Part shown: one piece after another, positions 34,850 through 47,207 of the stretch
Layout: each line of letters begins with the position of its first letter
Position numbering within the stretch: position 1 is the first letter of the stretch
Source of the DNA: Bugulina stolonifera
Lineage: Eukaryota; Bryozoa; Gymnolaemata; Cheilostomatida; Bugulidae
Direction of reading: 5' to 3'
NCBI GenBank assembly: GCA_935421135.1
Contig: OW285193.1
Span: 13,068,099-13,132,098 of the forward strand
Length of the DNA: 64,000 nucleotides
Made by a program: the position numbers and the translations under genes
The notes under the pieces: generated by a model
The model's input: the letters and a program-made list of their open reading frames with translations, nothing else
Told to the model about the DNA's origin: nothing
Databases searched by the model: none

Positions 34850-37800
34850 TCAACAGTCATATTTTAAAACATACTTTGGATACGCAGCAGCCTCATGATA
34901 AGTTGTGTATTTAGTGGGAGCTGTTGGGTCATCAACAGTCGAGTTGACACCAGGCTCTAGATTCTCACCCGTTATAGAGTTGTCCTCCTGAATAGTGTTC
35001 CCTGTAAGAACGTCTGCAAGTATCACGTCATCTGTAGCGGAAGTATGGAAGTGACTTTGCAACGTGGAGAAGCGTATGCCACGGCCACACGCATTATCTG
35101 AGTAATAAATATTCGTCTACATGAATGGAGAAATTTTAAACTTAAAATTAAAAGATTGCATTAGAGCTTAGAAATTAGATTCATAGTACATCAGCACAAC
35201 TAAATTTTAGACAAATATTTATTCTGTTAAAAGTAACAAAGGGAGGGAGGATGCTCTCATTTCGATAATTATAAATGTAGAATATTACTGTCATGCTAAT
35301 TACCTTTCGCTCCTTCAGCGTCTTTCCTCCCAAACCCATGCAGGCAGATGTTTGAAGTAAACTGACTTGTAGTTGAATGAACTAGCTCTTTTTCAAGAGC
35401 AACAAATTTTCTTTCGGAGTTCAACTTTTCCATAATCTCCAATCTGTGAGCTTGAAACTCAGACAGGAGCTCTTTGTTCTGTATTCTAAACATCTCCTAT
35501 TAAATACAAAACACTCTTTGACATTATTATACTTTGTCAGAAGCAAAGTATACAACATGTACAGTTGGGTAAAACTAACTTATATTCAGTGTAAATTAAG
35601 CATGATTAGTCCCAGCCAACAAGGATAGACCAAATTGAAACAGCCGAACAGGTTCCTGTAACAAGTATATGGTGTGCATGTTTATTTAAATTATTATGTT
35701 TGATGTAAATCATTATTTCCACATAAAATTATGTTGTGGAAATGAATAGTTTGTAGATTGTATTTAGATGAAATCATATATAAATTAATTGACTATATAG
35801 TACCTTGGGCTCTTTACAACTTTCAGGACACTTAATGTGCTCTCCGAGCAGCTCCAGTACCTCCTGACACTCGAGTCGGTCTTTCCCATCTTTATCTAGT
35901 TTGACCTGAATCTCTCCTTTATCCATTGCTGCCAAGTCCCAATTCACTGGAATCCCTGAAAGAATAAACACGATGATGCATTCATCTGCATAATTTTGAT
36001 ACTGTGCAATTTCCACCAAAACTTTATATCACACAGGATGAAACAATTTACAGCATAATTATTAAAATAAAACTGTGTAATAGCAACAACACGTTGTTAC
36101 AACATTTTATTTTTGAAAAATTTGTTGAGCCGAATCGCTAGAAATGTGTCAAAATGTAACATCGGGCCATGCGGCTCCATGGGCAGCAGTATGTAAACCG
36201 ACAGCTTGATTAAATAACATTCAAATACTTCAAAATAATAATAGTACACATATACCATACTTCATATTCATGAATAATTTATTGTACAGTGGAACTTGCT
36301 TAATTCAGCCTCGGATAATTCAAAAACTTTGTTAGTTCAAACTATTTCCTTGGTCCCTGCTGAGTGCTACATAATGACTTTAATTTAGTGAGGTGATCTT
36401 ACAATTCAAACTCATGCCTAATTCAAACCGATTATGACAGTTTGATTTAAGCAAGTTTCACTGTAGTTTATATTTTACACATTACCTTTAGCGTTAGCCA
36501 AATCAGAAAGGATAGAGTTGATCTCAAGAGCTAATGTGTTGACATCGTGAAATAAGCCATTGATAGTAAGTTTGGGAATTGATTGATCAATATTAATGTT
36601 GACGTTTCTGGCTAGAGCTCTTCGTCTCAGCTGTTTTATCTGTAAAATTACAGAGCACACACTTGCATTCACATACATATAAGATGACTGTATTAGTAGT
36701 AAAATAGTCCAGATGGTATAAAACTAGTACATGATAATATCCAAGTAGAACATTGAGAAACAAATATCTTTTGATAAACCAAAGTTCCCTTAAAGAAAAA
36801 CAAGTCTTACCGTGTCAACTGGCATGTATCTCAAGACAAAACCATTGGCCGAGCTTAGATCCCATTCCTCCATCTTGTGTGGGGGAACGGTTGGGCTGGA
36901 AACGGCTTGTAAAGACGCATGAATACTGGAGACAGCTTTACCTACTGTTTCAGTATTAAAACCAAAGAAGGTTACAGTCACTGCCTCTGGAGGTTGCTTC
37001 TAACAAATAGTATCAAAATAACCTACATGATTGTAGTGTTATAGTATAAAACTATTACACTTCTAAAGGGCTTACCATAAAATTGATATATGAGGTATAG
37101 GTGTAATTATTTTGACGTAGCCTGGGTTCTTTATTAAAAGTGCTTTATCCATTATGTACATGTATAGTGACGCCCTCAACCTAATTTTCTCAACCATAAA
37201 TAAAAAGAGAACATTGCACATAGTTTTAACCATTTTCAATGACTATGACTGGTCTACTTACCTGAAGAGGATGAGGAGGTGTGAAGTTGCAGCAGAAAGC
37301 AGTTTGAGTGTCCTCTGAAATCCTATTCAATTCTTTTTCAGCATCAGAGGATGTAAACCATGCAATCAGTTTGGGTTGAGTTTTGTATACCCGTTTTGAT
37401 TTAATGCCGGATATGATGGTTTGGAGTTTACGCACACATGCATTAAGTGCTTTGCTTGAGCTACAGAAAACTGACAAGTTACTCTTGTACAATTCCTCGG
37501 ACTCGAGAGTGTCAGCACCACTTCTAGGGATGCTCAGAATTACTACTTCTCCGCATACCGCTTCACATAGGTTTTCCAGGTAATGCAAATTCCTGCGGAC
37601 TAAACAGGCAATATGATCAGACTGAAGCTCCATTTGTTGGTGACCTTCTACCGCACTGGCTGGATTTAAGAAAGCTCTGATATAGTTCAAAAAAGTTGCT
37701 ATTGGATATGCAGAATAGATCGCAAGCTTGACTACCTTAGATTTCTCATCAACATTGATCACTAAAGATGGGAAGTGCGACTGAAGCTTGCCTACACCCG

Positions 37801-39938
37801 ACTGCCATTGAGTCTGATGAGTTTTCTTCATTTTGGTTAGTTGTTCTTTTGTTAGTTTCTTTGGAGTTTCTGGAAATTGGCTCTCAATTATCAATGCACT
37901 GATGGTGCTTTGTGCTTGTACTACACTTAATTCGTTGTCACTGCAGACGTGTAGAATACCACTTTCGCAATTCCAACCTGCTCTTAGATTAGTCAATACA
38001 GCCACCTCATAGTATCCTAGATTGCAAAAACATTCTAAAAATTCTTCCGATTTTGGATATTGGGCTACAAGGGTGCCTTTAGCCAAACTTCATAACTTGT
38101 TGAACACCTTATGCATGTTCAGATCTTCTTCCATCCCCTTTACTTCGATATAGTAGGAACCTTCATTAGCAATAATTCCCAGTTGTGGATAACAAGATAC
38201 CAGATTTGCAAGATGGACTTTCCAAATGAAGTAAAACTGTTCGGGTTTAAAATACAAGTGAACGACCTTTGTAAACTTCACACTATTGTTGTTATTGCCA
38301 GCCAACTCACCGGCTCCAGATAGAGTGTCCAGCAGGATGCGAATTGATCTATCAAGATGTTCTTTATCAAGACTGCAGATGCTCAACGTGCTTCCATCAA
38401 CATTCCAGCCCGCAACTATTTGTTCTTGCTTTAAATGTTGGATAATCATGTCAGTCGTCATCTGTAGAATGAAGATCTGGTCATTTGTAAGAGAAATTTT
38501 GGCCCTTGCTAATGAATCAATCAAAATCTGTATTTCTCTAACTGCACTAGCCACAGAGCTCGACTCCGTTCCTTCAAGGTGAAGGCAACTGGAGCTCATG
38601 TCAAAAGATAAAGTTACATGATATAGTTCATATATATTGTCTTTTATATCATGGCTAGCATTGAGAAACCGTAGGATGGACTTTTCATATGATAGGCGTG
38701 TCGAGTGCTCTGGTAGGTTTGACCTAATTAGCTCAAAAATCACGTCTATAGCCGTGGCGGTGGATTCATGACTTTTCGTGCAGACTTGGAAAGAGGAAGG
38801 GGATTCGCAGACGCCCCAACCGGCCCATAGGTTGTGTTTTCTTAGCTCTGATATCACCGTAGCATGCTTCATGTGTTTTAAAATTTTCATCTCAGTGACA
38901 GATACAAAAATACTAGTGGAATGAAAGAATGATACTTGCATATCTATATATTGCCTTGCCCGCTCAGCATTGTTGCCAGTCACCTCAAGAGCAAAGTTAC
39001 CGTCAGATCCCTGTTTAAATTCTACATCTACTCCATACATACACTTTAGATCTTGGGTTAAGCTTGTTGTCTTTAAATATAAGATTATGTGTTGCTGGTC
39101 TTGTAATAGTACCAGTCTTGGTGATTTAAGTTCAAGATTTATCTTCTCTTGTATAACTTCATTCCTACTATGACTGCTGCAAAATAAATATTCATAAACT
39201 AATTCTCTGAAGCATCACCAGTTTGTCTGCTTTATTGCTGGCTTAATTTGTGAGTATTCACCTCATTAAATGTTTCAACATCTTATCAAAGTACAATGCG
39301 ATCACTCGATGAATTTGTGGTGGAGATAACTCTATGGATTACGGCTGACAGTTAGCATATGGAGTCTGATAAAAAATTCATGTAACCAAGAAGGCTAATT
39401 TAACACCAATTTCACATATGCTAAGTCAAATACACATTAAAACGTTATGTCATATAACATTACTGTTTATAATGAATAATTATAAATATGCTAGCTGGAT
39501 ATGCAAGGTAATAACCATAATTGTATTGCGTTGTATACATAAATATAGGCAACATACCAGTTCATTTTGTTGTTTTCTAACTTTTGACAGAGTACTTGAA
39601 ATCTTGGGTTCTAGAAATTTTAAAATAGACATAATACTTCTATTAACTTCCAAAGTTTGAATTTTAATACAATAATAACAAGCAAATAATGTGTAATAAT
39701 ATAGCAGCACAACAACGTATTATAGAACATGTCATTATAAAATGCTTGGGTCAGCTATGGCAGTCAGCAAGACAGCATCACATTAAGCATGTGCGTGTGA
39801 TAAAATTAGTTAACACAGCTACACACTAAATAGACTAAAATCTTAGATCAAAATGGATATCGTTATGGATATCTGTATATAACATTATAGCATAACTTAC
39901 CTCAAAATTCCAAGACTTAGTGAAGCCAACTGAAACAT
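34850..39938 (-). CDS. PARP14-like protein with KH-like repeats and diverged ART domain; one in-frame TGA
   Basis: Exons on the minus strand: 39938-39901 (tentative first), 39176-37262, 36999-36811, 36639-36486, 35955-35804, 35496-35304 and 35097-34850. All phases agree and the total is 962 codons, including a TGA at codon 375 (38092-38090). The large exon has at least three KH-like repeats with a common core (AGWGV, AGWNV, AGWNC, each followed by a short strand and a helix), as in PARP14-type proteins. The last three exons form a PARP catalytic fold: IPVNWD, RIQNKELL, ELVHST, a GRGIRFST loop, DVLTG and a final AYPKYVLKY. His856 is kept, but the triad Tyr is Arg889, so ADP-ribosyl transfer is doubtful. 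The TGA has good coding sequence on both sides; it may be a nonsense allele or pseudogene, a sequencing error or a recoded codon. The N-terminus is the weakest part of the model. A MITE sits in the intron at 36287. Confidence 0.78.
36287..36463. mobile_element. Pogo/Tigger-like MITE with TA target duplication
   Basis: A 177-bp non-coding element. The left end reads CAGTGGAACTTGCTTAAT and the right end read inward is CAGTGAAACTTGCTTAAA, a terminal inverted repeat of about 18 bp with 2 mismatches. It is bracketed by TA on both sides. The interior repeats AATTCAAAC-like words. Ends starting CAGTGG-AAC and a TA duplication are typical of the pogo/Tigger branch of Tc1-mariner. It lies in an intron of the PARP-like gene. 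Confidence 0.8.
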
Positions 39939-41792
39939 AAGGTTATGTACGTGAAGTTTTAAAAGCTATCACACCAACGCAGCTGAAACTCTAGCTTGTA
40001 GCCACCAAGCTAGTTTTAGAAAATCAATGTTGATAATGGTGGGCAGCTAGCAGTATAACAATAAAAAAGCTACCGAAATGGTGGTTATAGTATTTCTGGC
40101 AATAGTGGCAATTTCAGAATAGTTGGTCTTGTCATAACTTTTTTCTCAAATGTTGGTGAGCTCATATTAGCTTATATTCTTTTCACAGCCCATTTTGTTG
40201 GAACCGGCCACGCTTGATTCACAAACTAATGTAGAATGTACATGCCATTATGTTTAGAAAGTGTATCACGCAGCACTGCACACTGCAAACCATGAAATAA
40301 TGGTAAATTAATACTATTTCAAAGTTTTCCTTATTTTGAGTTATGCTGTTAGGCAAAATAGGTAAAATGTCTACCAGTCATAGAACTGTTAGTTTAACAA
40401 CACCTAGTATGTTTAGCAGTCAATCTCAAGAAGTAGAAAGTTATTTATTCCGTGGAATAAATAACAGCTTTATAAATATAATATTCTGTTCTTTCTTGTT
40501 TCAAACTGTCTATAATTCAAGCATAATTTACAATGTAGAAATCCCTCGTATTACTACCCTGATCAAACTATAATTGTAGATGTGCATGTATATATAGGTG
40601 TAGATGTAGATTTATATCTATTATGTAGATGTAGATTTATATGTATTATGTAGATGTAGATTTATATCTATTATGTAGATGTAGATTTATATGTATTATG
40701 TAGATGTAGATTTATATGTATTATGTAGATGTAGATTTATATCTATTATGTAGATGTAGATTTATATCTATTATGTAGATGTAGATTTATATGTATTATG
40801 TAGATGTAGATTTATATGTATTATGTAGATGTAGATTTATATGTATTATGTAGATGTAGATTTATATGTATTATGTAGATGTAGATTTATATCTATTATG
40901 TAGATGTAGATTTATATGTATTATGTAGATGTAGATTTATATGTATTATGTAGATGTAGATTTATATCTATTATGTAGATGTAGATTTATATCTATTATG
41001 TAGATGTAGATTTATATGTATTATGTAGATGTAGATTTATATGTATTATGTAGATGTAGATTTATATGTATTATGTAGATGTAGATTTATATCTATTATG
41101 TAGATGTAGATTTATATCTATTATGTAGATGTAGATTTATATGTATTATGTAGATGCAGATGTACACTGTAATTTGCTATAAAATATAAAATGACGAGAG
41201 CTAACAGATAGCCAAGTAACAGCCTAAAATACACACCTAACCGATAATGTTAGTTTATCTCATCAAGCCTCTTGCTATTCTCACATATATGTTTAACGTA
41301 CCATTTTTGTCAAACCAATACAGTACGGCTACATTTTCTAATCCTGCTGTTGTAATTCTGAACAAGTATGTAGGCATATAGCAATATGCAATACTTTTCC
41401 TCCACCTTGTGATTCAAACAGTGACATAAACATTTATAAGCTATTATGTACAGGTAATATGAGTTGCATCTGTGCTAAGAATAAGGGTAGCACAAATACT
41501 CCACCTGCATACAGATAAATGATAATCTACATGTAAATAATAAACTAGATAATACAGCCGAAAAAGTGCCTAATCATTTGGAAAATAATAGTAAAGACCA
41601 AGTTACTATTAATATTTACACAGATAATGACTAGGGTGGTAGTTGTAGGCAATCAATATAATAATATGATATTATAGTTGACTAAAAATTTAGTACGACA
41701 AACATGTTAGGAATATGTAAGCTAGTATACATTATAAAATAAAACATTATATTATAAGGTATATAGGGTTATAAAGCTTACGCTGCCTTCCC
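39939..41792. other. Intergenic region between the PARP-like gene and the P450 pair
   Basis: Probably contains the promoter of the PARP-like gene near its right-hand end, though no clear TATA box is seen, followed by a 550-bp minisatellite (40601-41150) and unique AT-rich DNA. Short ORFs here lack support. Confidence 0.5.
40601..41150. repeat. 25-bp minisatellite, 22 copies with a two-state variant site
   Basis: Exactly 22 copies of a 25-bp unit beginning TAGATGTAGATTTATAT. Copies are identical except for one position, which is C or G (TATCTA or TATGTA), until the last copy, which degenerates to TAGATGCAGA. The order of C and G copies is CGCGGCCGGGGCGGCCGGGCCG. Confidence 0.96.
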
Positions 41793-42318
41793 TCACCGTC
41801 TAGGTACAGCAGACACTTTCATTGGTTTTTCAGGCTGCGGCATCACTGCAAAGTTTTTGAATTTCATTTGGCCCTAAGAAATAAAAAATTACTGTTTAAT
41901 CAACTACCATCATCTGATCACTTGGTGTAGCAATACATTATTTACCAACAATAGCTGAATCAGGTCTAAAATAAATTTATTGTCACGCAGTACTGTGGTC
42001 TACCCTCTGCAGAAGAGCAATACTATTATGATCAACCCGCAGTACTGAGTAACAGCAGATTCCTTTTACAAGAAAATTCATAGGCTACTGAGAGAGCGGT
42101 TGCAAATCTGTATCATTATATTAGTAAACCGTAAATTCACACTGGTTAGGCATTTATGGATCTTCAACGTCTGCTCACTGACAGTTGTCTTTCCCTGAAC
42201 TGGTGACATGTGATGCATTAAAATATTTATAATATCGATTGGCCACTTTATATTCAGCAGTTTTGTTCTCTGAGAGTGTCTATTTTACGCCAGCAGATTC
42301 AAGCAACTTATGTTTAAA

Positions 42319-42370
42319 GTTGTCTTCTCTCTTTGTTGATAGAAGTTAGATTACAAAGAGAGGACAACTC
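42319..42370. mobile_element. Hairpin element (GTTGTCCTCTC family) in the last intron of the P450 pseudogene
   Basis: A 52-bp foldback with left arm AGTTGTCTTCTCTCTTTGT and right arm ACAAAGAGAGGACAACT, one mismatch. It is at the same intron position as the copy at 49201 in the intact P450, so it inserted before the two genes separated. Confidence 0.7.
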
Positions 42371-44872
42371 ACAATAGCTCTCTCATAATAACACCTACCA
42401 TTTGAGGAGTATCTGAACATTTCTCAAATGTAAAAGCTGTGAGCAATTTTACAGCAGCAACCTTGACCTCTAATAAGGCCAGCCTACTGCCAATACAACT
42501 TCTACCACCTGCTCCAAATGGTAAGAATGCATACTGCTGTTCTGAAGTTTTCTTTTCTGGTGAAAATCTAAAAAGAGGAATATACAGTACAATGTAACCT
42601 ACAGCATGTGCTATGGCGAACCTAAAACCGTACTGTTGAAATTGGCTCCCCGCTGTTTTGCTATATATTTTATTTTGTTTAAACGTAGGTGTAGCTTGTC
42701 TTATGAGCTACACCAATAACTCATGCGTGCTTGAGGGTCATTGACCACAATTCGAAGTTGTCCTCTCTCTTCCTTCCAACAGATCCTAAGTAGAGTGATG
42801 GCGAAGGTTAGCATGTATGTCAATTTGCATAAACGATGAACTGACAATCGAGAATTAACAGAATATGAGTTACATTGTGTAACTGTATCAAGCTTCCATA
42901 TCTTTCTGTAAACCAAACTCTCACCTTGAGTTGACCATTTTGCTCCTTTGGTTGAAATTCTGACAGAATCAGGATCTACATCTTTTATTTTCACCATCTT
43001 CTCAATACACATGGATATGAAATCCTTCTGGTTCTAGAAATATTTATTAGAACAGTAATTCAATGTTCTAGTTCTAGGCTTTACATATTTCATGGATCTG
43101 TCATTGCTAAATAAAGGCAGTTTAACTACGCATTCAATTTCGAGTCTGTATTCATACCACTAAAGTATGCATTGATATGATGATCTCATCTGATAACTGA
43201 CTAGTAAATTAACTAGTATCAATACAATCTTAAAGATCATTGAGTGGGTAGATACTCACAGATGTACTTCCATTCCGGTCTTGCAGAACTTTATTGATGA
43301 TGTCATAGAAATAGTCCACACTCTCCTTCTCATACAAACTGAATCCAAATATTTTTCGAAAGAGTCTCATTACTACAGTCGGGCAGGTAACTACATAATA
43401 TAATATACATGTATACAACATTAGAATAAATCACTAGACTGATCAGGTTTTGTTCTCCCCCTCAGTGAGCAGGTAACTCCTTATCTTGCCTTAGTGCACC
43501 AAACATCGTCTAATCTAAGATGACGTACACTGTATTTAGAGGAAGTAACAGTTAACGAATTTTTGCTAAATCGCCAACTCATTGTAAAATTGATAATAAA
43601 AATTTGCATTTTATTTTAATAAAGATTACTTCAATTAAAATTTCAGTTATACTACGTAGTTGACTTTCTTTAACAAAACACACTTTGAAATGTAAATTAA
43701 TACCTCAAAAATGAAATATGTGTGGTGCCCAGGACATTGTTTGTAAATAATTTACACACTTACTTAAGCAAGTTATGAACAGAGCTTGTCTAATTCGTGA
43801 GTACCAGTTGGCTTTCTTGGGAATACCAAAGAAAGTTCCGGCATTCTTAATAAATGGATGGTCAGTGGTAGTTTGAGAATCAATATCTAGTCCAAACGCA
43901 GTGCTAGCAATCACATCCATTGTATATCCAGAAGAGTATCTGCAGAAAAAAATTCAATAGACATAACGTTGCGCAATGCAATGCATCGTAACAAAGCATA
44001 ACATAACAGAATGTGATTGTGCCCAAGAGAAGAATTTAGTACTTTGTTTGCGACTCAATCAAGTCTATGATACTCAAAAGAAGACTACATTCTTGTAAAT
44101 GCAATTCACTTTTCAAATTTTATTTTTTGTGATATTGCCACATTTATTGCACATAAAGGAACCAGTACAATGTACACAAATGTTCCCAGTGCCTACTATC
44201 GGTAAAACTACTTCTAATCCACCATCCTAGTAGTAATCATCTACACAGGTAGCTCTTTGATTCGGCAGGCTGACTCAGTTGATCGTTGGCCTGGCTTGGT
44301 GGACAAGACGTTGTGCCAGTTCATCGGTGGCCACTAATATTCAACCAACAATGGCAGCTTATTTTTAATAAATATCAAAATTGAAGTCTTTGTATCAAAT
44401 ATTAGCCAAGGGTTCCATGAGGCCGGGAAAGGGGTGAACGGATCAACATGTTGGTATTTGCTTTAGTGGAAAATGGTGCACCGTTTCAGCGTAGACTGAG
44501 CTTCTGTCTGCCGAAAATGACCAAACAGCCTCTTGGGGAGCTGAGCCTTAATGCATGCTTATACATGTACATATATTCATATACTCACTCTTTAATGATA
44601 AAAGGGGCGGAATCAGTAGTCCTCAAATGATTAACAAACTTGTCAGCACAGTGGTTAATTACTGGAAACATCTGTGATAGAAAAAGGATATTTGTACATA
44701 ATGAACTATCACTCTTCCAGTTATAAAACATTGTACAGGTTTAGTGCGCACATGTTAGTTATGCGGAAAGGGTACGAGAGTAATCAATCGTCCCTCCTTC
44801 CTTTACGTGCACTGAACAAGAGGTGTGACCGAATGTTGCTATCAACTTGTAGTTACGATGACCAAAAAGTCA

Positions 44873-45003
44873 CTCAAGCACTAATATGCATGGCACTCGT
44901 TGCTTGACCAATATTACCTGACCAATGGCACTTGACCGACTTAACTCGACAAGATGCTACTTGACGAACAGTAACTTATCAATGTTACTTTACTTGATAT
45001 CAA
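44873..45003. repeat. Degenerate TTACTTGACCAATG repeats in P450 pseudogene intron 4
   Basis: About seven diverged copies of a 14-18 bp word of the type TACTTGACCAATGTTACT. The paralogous intron of the intact P450 has a related array at 53153-53282, so the array predates the gene duplication and has diverged in each. Confidence 0.6.
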
Positions 45004-46099
45004 TACAAATCACTTAGTTAGGTACAGCGATCTCCATGTCAAGTACATGTATACATAATATTCCCGGTTACTCACCTGTTTCAGTTTGCCAGAAGTAAAG
45101 GTCGGAGAGAGGAGTGCCCGGATGTGTTTCCAGTGGTCATCTTCAGCGACAATAAGTTTATACTTCATTATGTCCATGTCCTCAGAAGTAAATAGGTCTC
45201 GTCTGTTGGTGAAGCGAGAAAATTCTTTAATCGTGATCTCTTTGATGAAATCCATATCTGCACAATGTAGTATTGGGGTCCGACCTTGGAATGACCTGAA
45301 AAAACGATTTCCATCGTACATTCCTAAAAACGGCTTAGAGAAAAACATACAGCACCCCTATTAATAACTTAGTACAAAATACACAAATCTGCTAGTTATA
45401 TTTTATTGTTCACCAACACCCATAGTGTAGGCAAGCCCACTATCTTACCATAGAGAATATACACTATAATATAGGTGCTCTTATCATAAATTCATAGATG
45501 CCGCAATAGCTCCTAAGTAATGGATGACCAGCAGTGTAGAACCAGGGATGATAATGCATGTCTATATGCAGCAATATACCATTATTCCTATCAATACATT
45601 TAGATAACTCGGACAAACATTAGACAAGTGCATGAAATGGCACAACATTGCTACTATATGGTACAATAACCTTGGCAACAGGCCTCTTGATTGTTGAAAA
45701 GAAATAAAAATGACAGAATTGAAGATAGCTGAACCCCCTCCCCTCCCCCTCCCAACTCCGGCTAAGAAAAGATGGCCTCCTACTCACTGAAATCTGGTAA
45801 TGTGCCGTCACTTAACATGACGTAATGCAACTCACCCTACAATTCTACCTGGAAATACGTTCAGCAATTCAAGATCAGACTCTGGGACCGGCTAGAAAAT
45901 AGAAGTCACAATATTATGATTAGGTATATGCGTTCTTCAGCTTATTGTGATGATATACAGTAAATGTAATCATATTGTATTCTAAAACATAGTACAGAGC
46001 CGTAACAATTTCTGAAAAAAGAATGCAGTAAAACCAGAAAATCTTTACTAAAACTTCAAAATTATGAGTAAAAATAGTCTTGCAGGCTAGAAAGCAATA

Positions 46100-46720
46100 C
46101 AGAGATAATCCAAGATGTTAGAAAATTTAAATATCTTGGATACATGATTGGATCGGATGGTAATAAAATGTATAACTGAAATGAAGAGACAAATTGCAAT
46201 CGCTAAAGACAGCTTCATTAAGTTATGTCCAATTATGTCTAACAGAGCTATCCGAACATCAACAAAGTTTAGAGTACTAAAAGCCTATGTGTGGTCAATA
46301 CTTTTGTGTGGCAGTGAAAATTGGACACTAAATAAGGAAATGGAGAGATGATTTAAAGCGACAGAAATGTGGTTCATCAGAAGAATATTGAGAATATCCT
46401 GAAAAGAGAAGAAAACAAATGAAGCAGTGTTAATGCAAGCAAATGTTAAAAGATCATTGTTAAAAACAATTTATGGGTCATGTATATCAACAGAAAGGTC
46501 TGGAACATCTTACTTTAACAGGAAAAGTCGAGGGTAAGCGTAGCATAGACAGACAAAGAATCAAATACATACAATGTATAGTGTAGATAGTTTGAATAAC
46601 TTAAGCATTAAGCAACATTAACATTAAGCAAGAAAACATAAAGTTCATGAGAAAGGCTGATCTGAGGAGTAAGTGGCAAGACATGATCACCAATGTCTGT
46701 TCCAGACCTGGTACCTAAAG
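46100..46720 (+). mobile_element. Decayed non-LTR retrotransposon (LINE) fragment
   Basis: The plus-strand translation shows the end of a LINE reverse transcriptase: RKFKYLGYMIGSD, then after a frameshift QIAIAKDSFIKL, VWSILLCGSENWTL, an EMWFIRRILRIS segment ending in a stop, TNEAVLMQANVKRSLL and a C-terminal KWQDMITNVCSRPGT. These match the well-known order FKYLG, Ri..AK..f, G.E.Wtl, EmW.lRRilrIsw..r.tNe in RTE/CR1-like elements. Frameshifts and stops show that it is dead. It lies in intron 2 of the P450 pseudogene, antisense to that gene. Confidence 0.85.
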
Positions 46721-46943
46721 GAGAAGTCTTGCAGTGAATTCGCAGGCTTAGTTGGAAATAAGTCAACAATTTGTTATAAGAATAGAGTACTCACCTGTCT
46801 AAAGAAACTCATGCTGTTCCCAAGAAACGGGAGGAGGGGTGTTCTGTGAGGGAGCCCCATGTTTTTGAAAGTGCTGAAGGTTGAAGTTCCATACCTAAAG
46901 CAAAGAGATTAATATCTAAGTGTATTATACTATACAATAAGAT

Positions 46944-47128
46944 ATGAATACGAGTACAAGATGCATTTTTTATATAGATTTATTTCCTAATATTTCGTTA
47001 CTTGTCCAAGTAACATCATCAGAGGATAAATGCTCATATCATTTATCCTCTGGTGATGCTACTTGGACAAGTAACGAAATATTAGGAAATAAATCTATAT
47101 AAAAAATGCGTCTTGTACTCGTATTCAT
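46944..47128. mobile_element. 185-bp foldback element
   Basis: Two 89-bp arms (46944-47032 and 47040-47128) are inverted copies with only three mismatches, separated by a 7-bp loop. The arms begin ATGAATACGAGTACAAGA and contain ATATTTCGTTACTTGTCC. No target duplication is evident. It sits in intron 1 of the P450 pseudogene. The matching intron of the intact P450 lacks it, so it arrived after the duplication or was lost there. Confidence 0.85.
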
Positions 47129-47174
47129 AATTAAAATATTATCCCACACCAAAATTTTTCAATAATGAGATATA

Positions 47175-47207
47175 TAGTAGACCTATATAATTTATATAGG
47201 TCTACTA
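47175..47207. repeat. Short inverted repeat beside the foldback
   Basis: Fifteen-base arms (TAGTAGACCTATATA and its complement) around a 3-bp loop. The right part (TCTACTACACCATATCT) is shared with the intact P450 intron near 55445, whereas the left arm is not. The inverted repeat therefore arose locally by duplication in reverse orientation. Confidence 0.7.

Noticed and set aside
38090..38092. Selenocysteine at the TGA
   Set aside because: Nothing in the PARP family suggests a Sec at this place, and I see no recognisable recoding context. A nonsense mutation or base error is simpler, though it is not proven.
38090..38096. A 43-nt intron removing the in-frame TGA of the PARP-like gene (GTGTTC...TTGTAG)
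   Set aside because: Its length is not a multiple of three, and splicing would put the downstream frame into an early stop.
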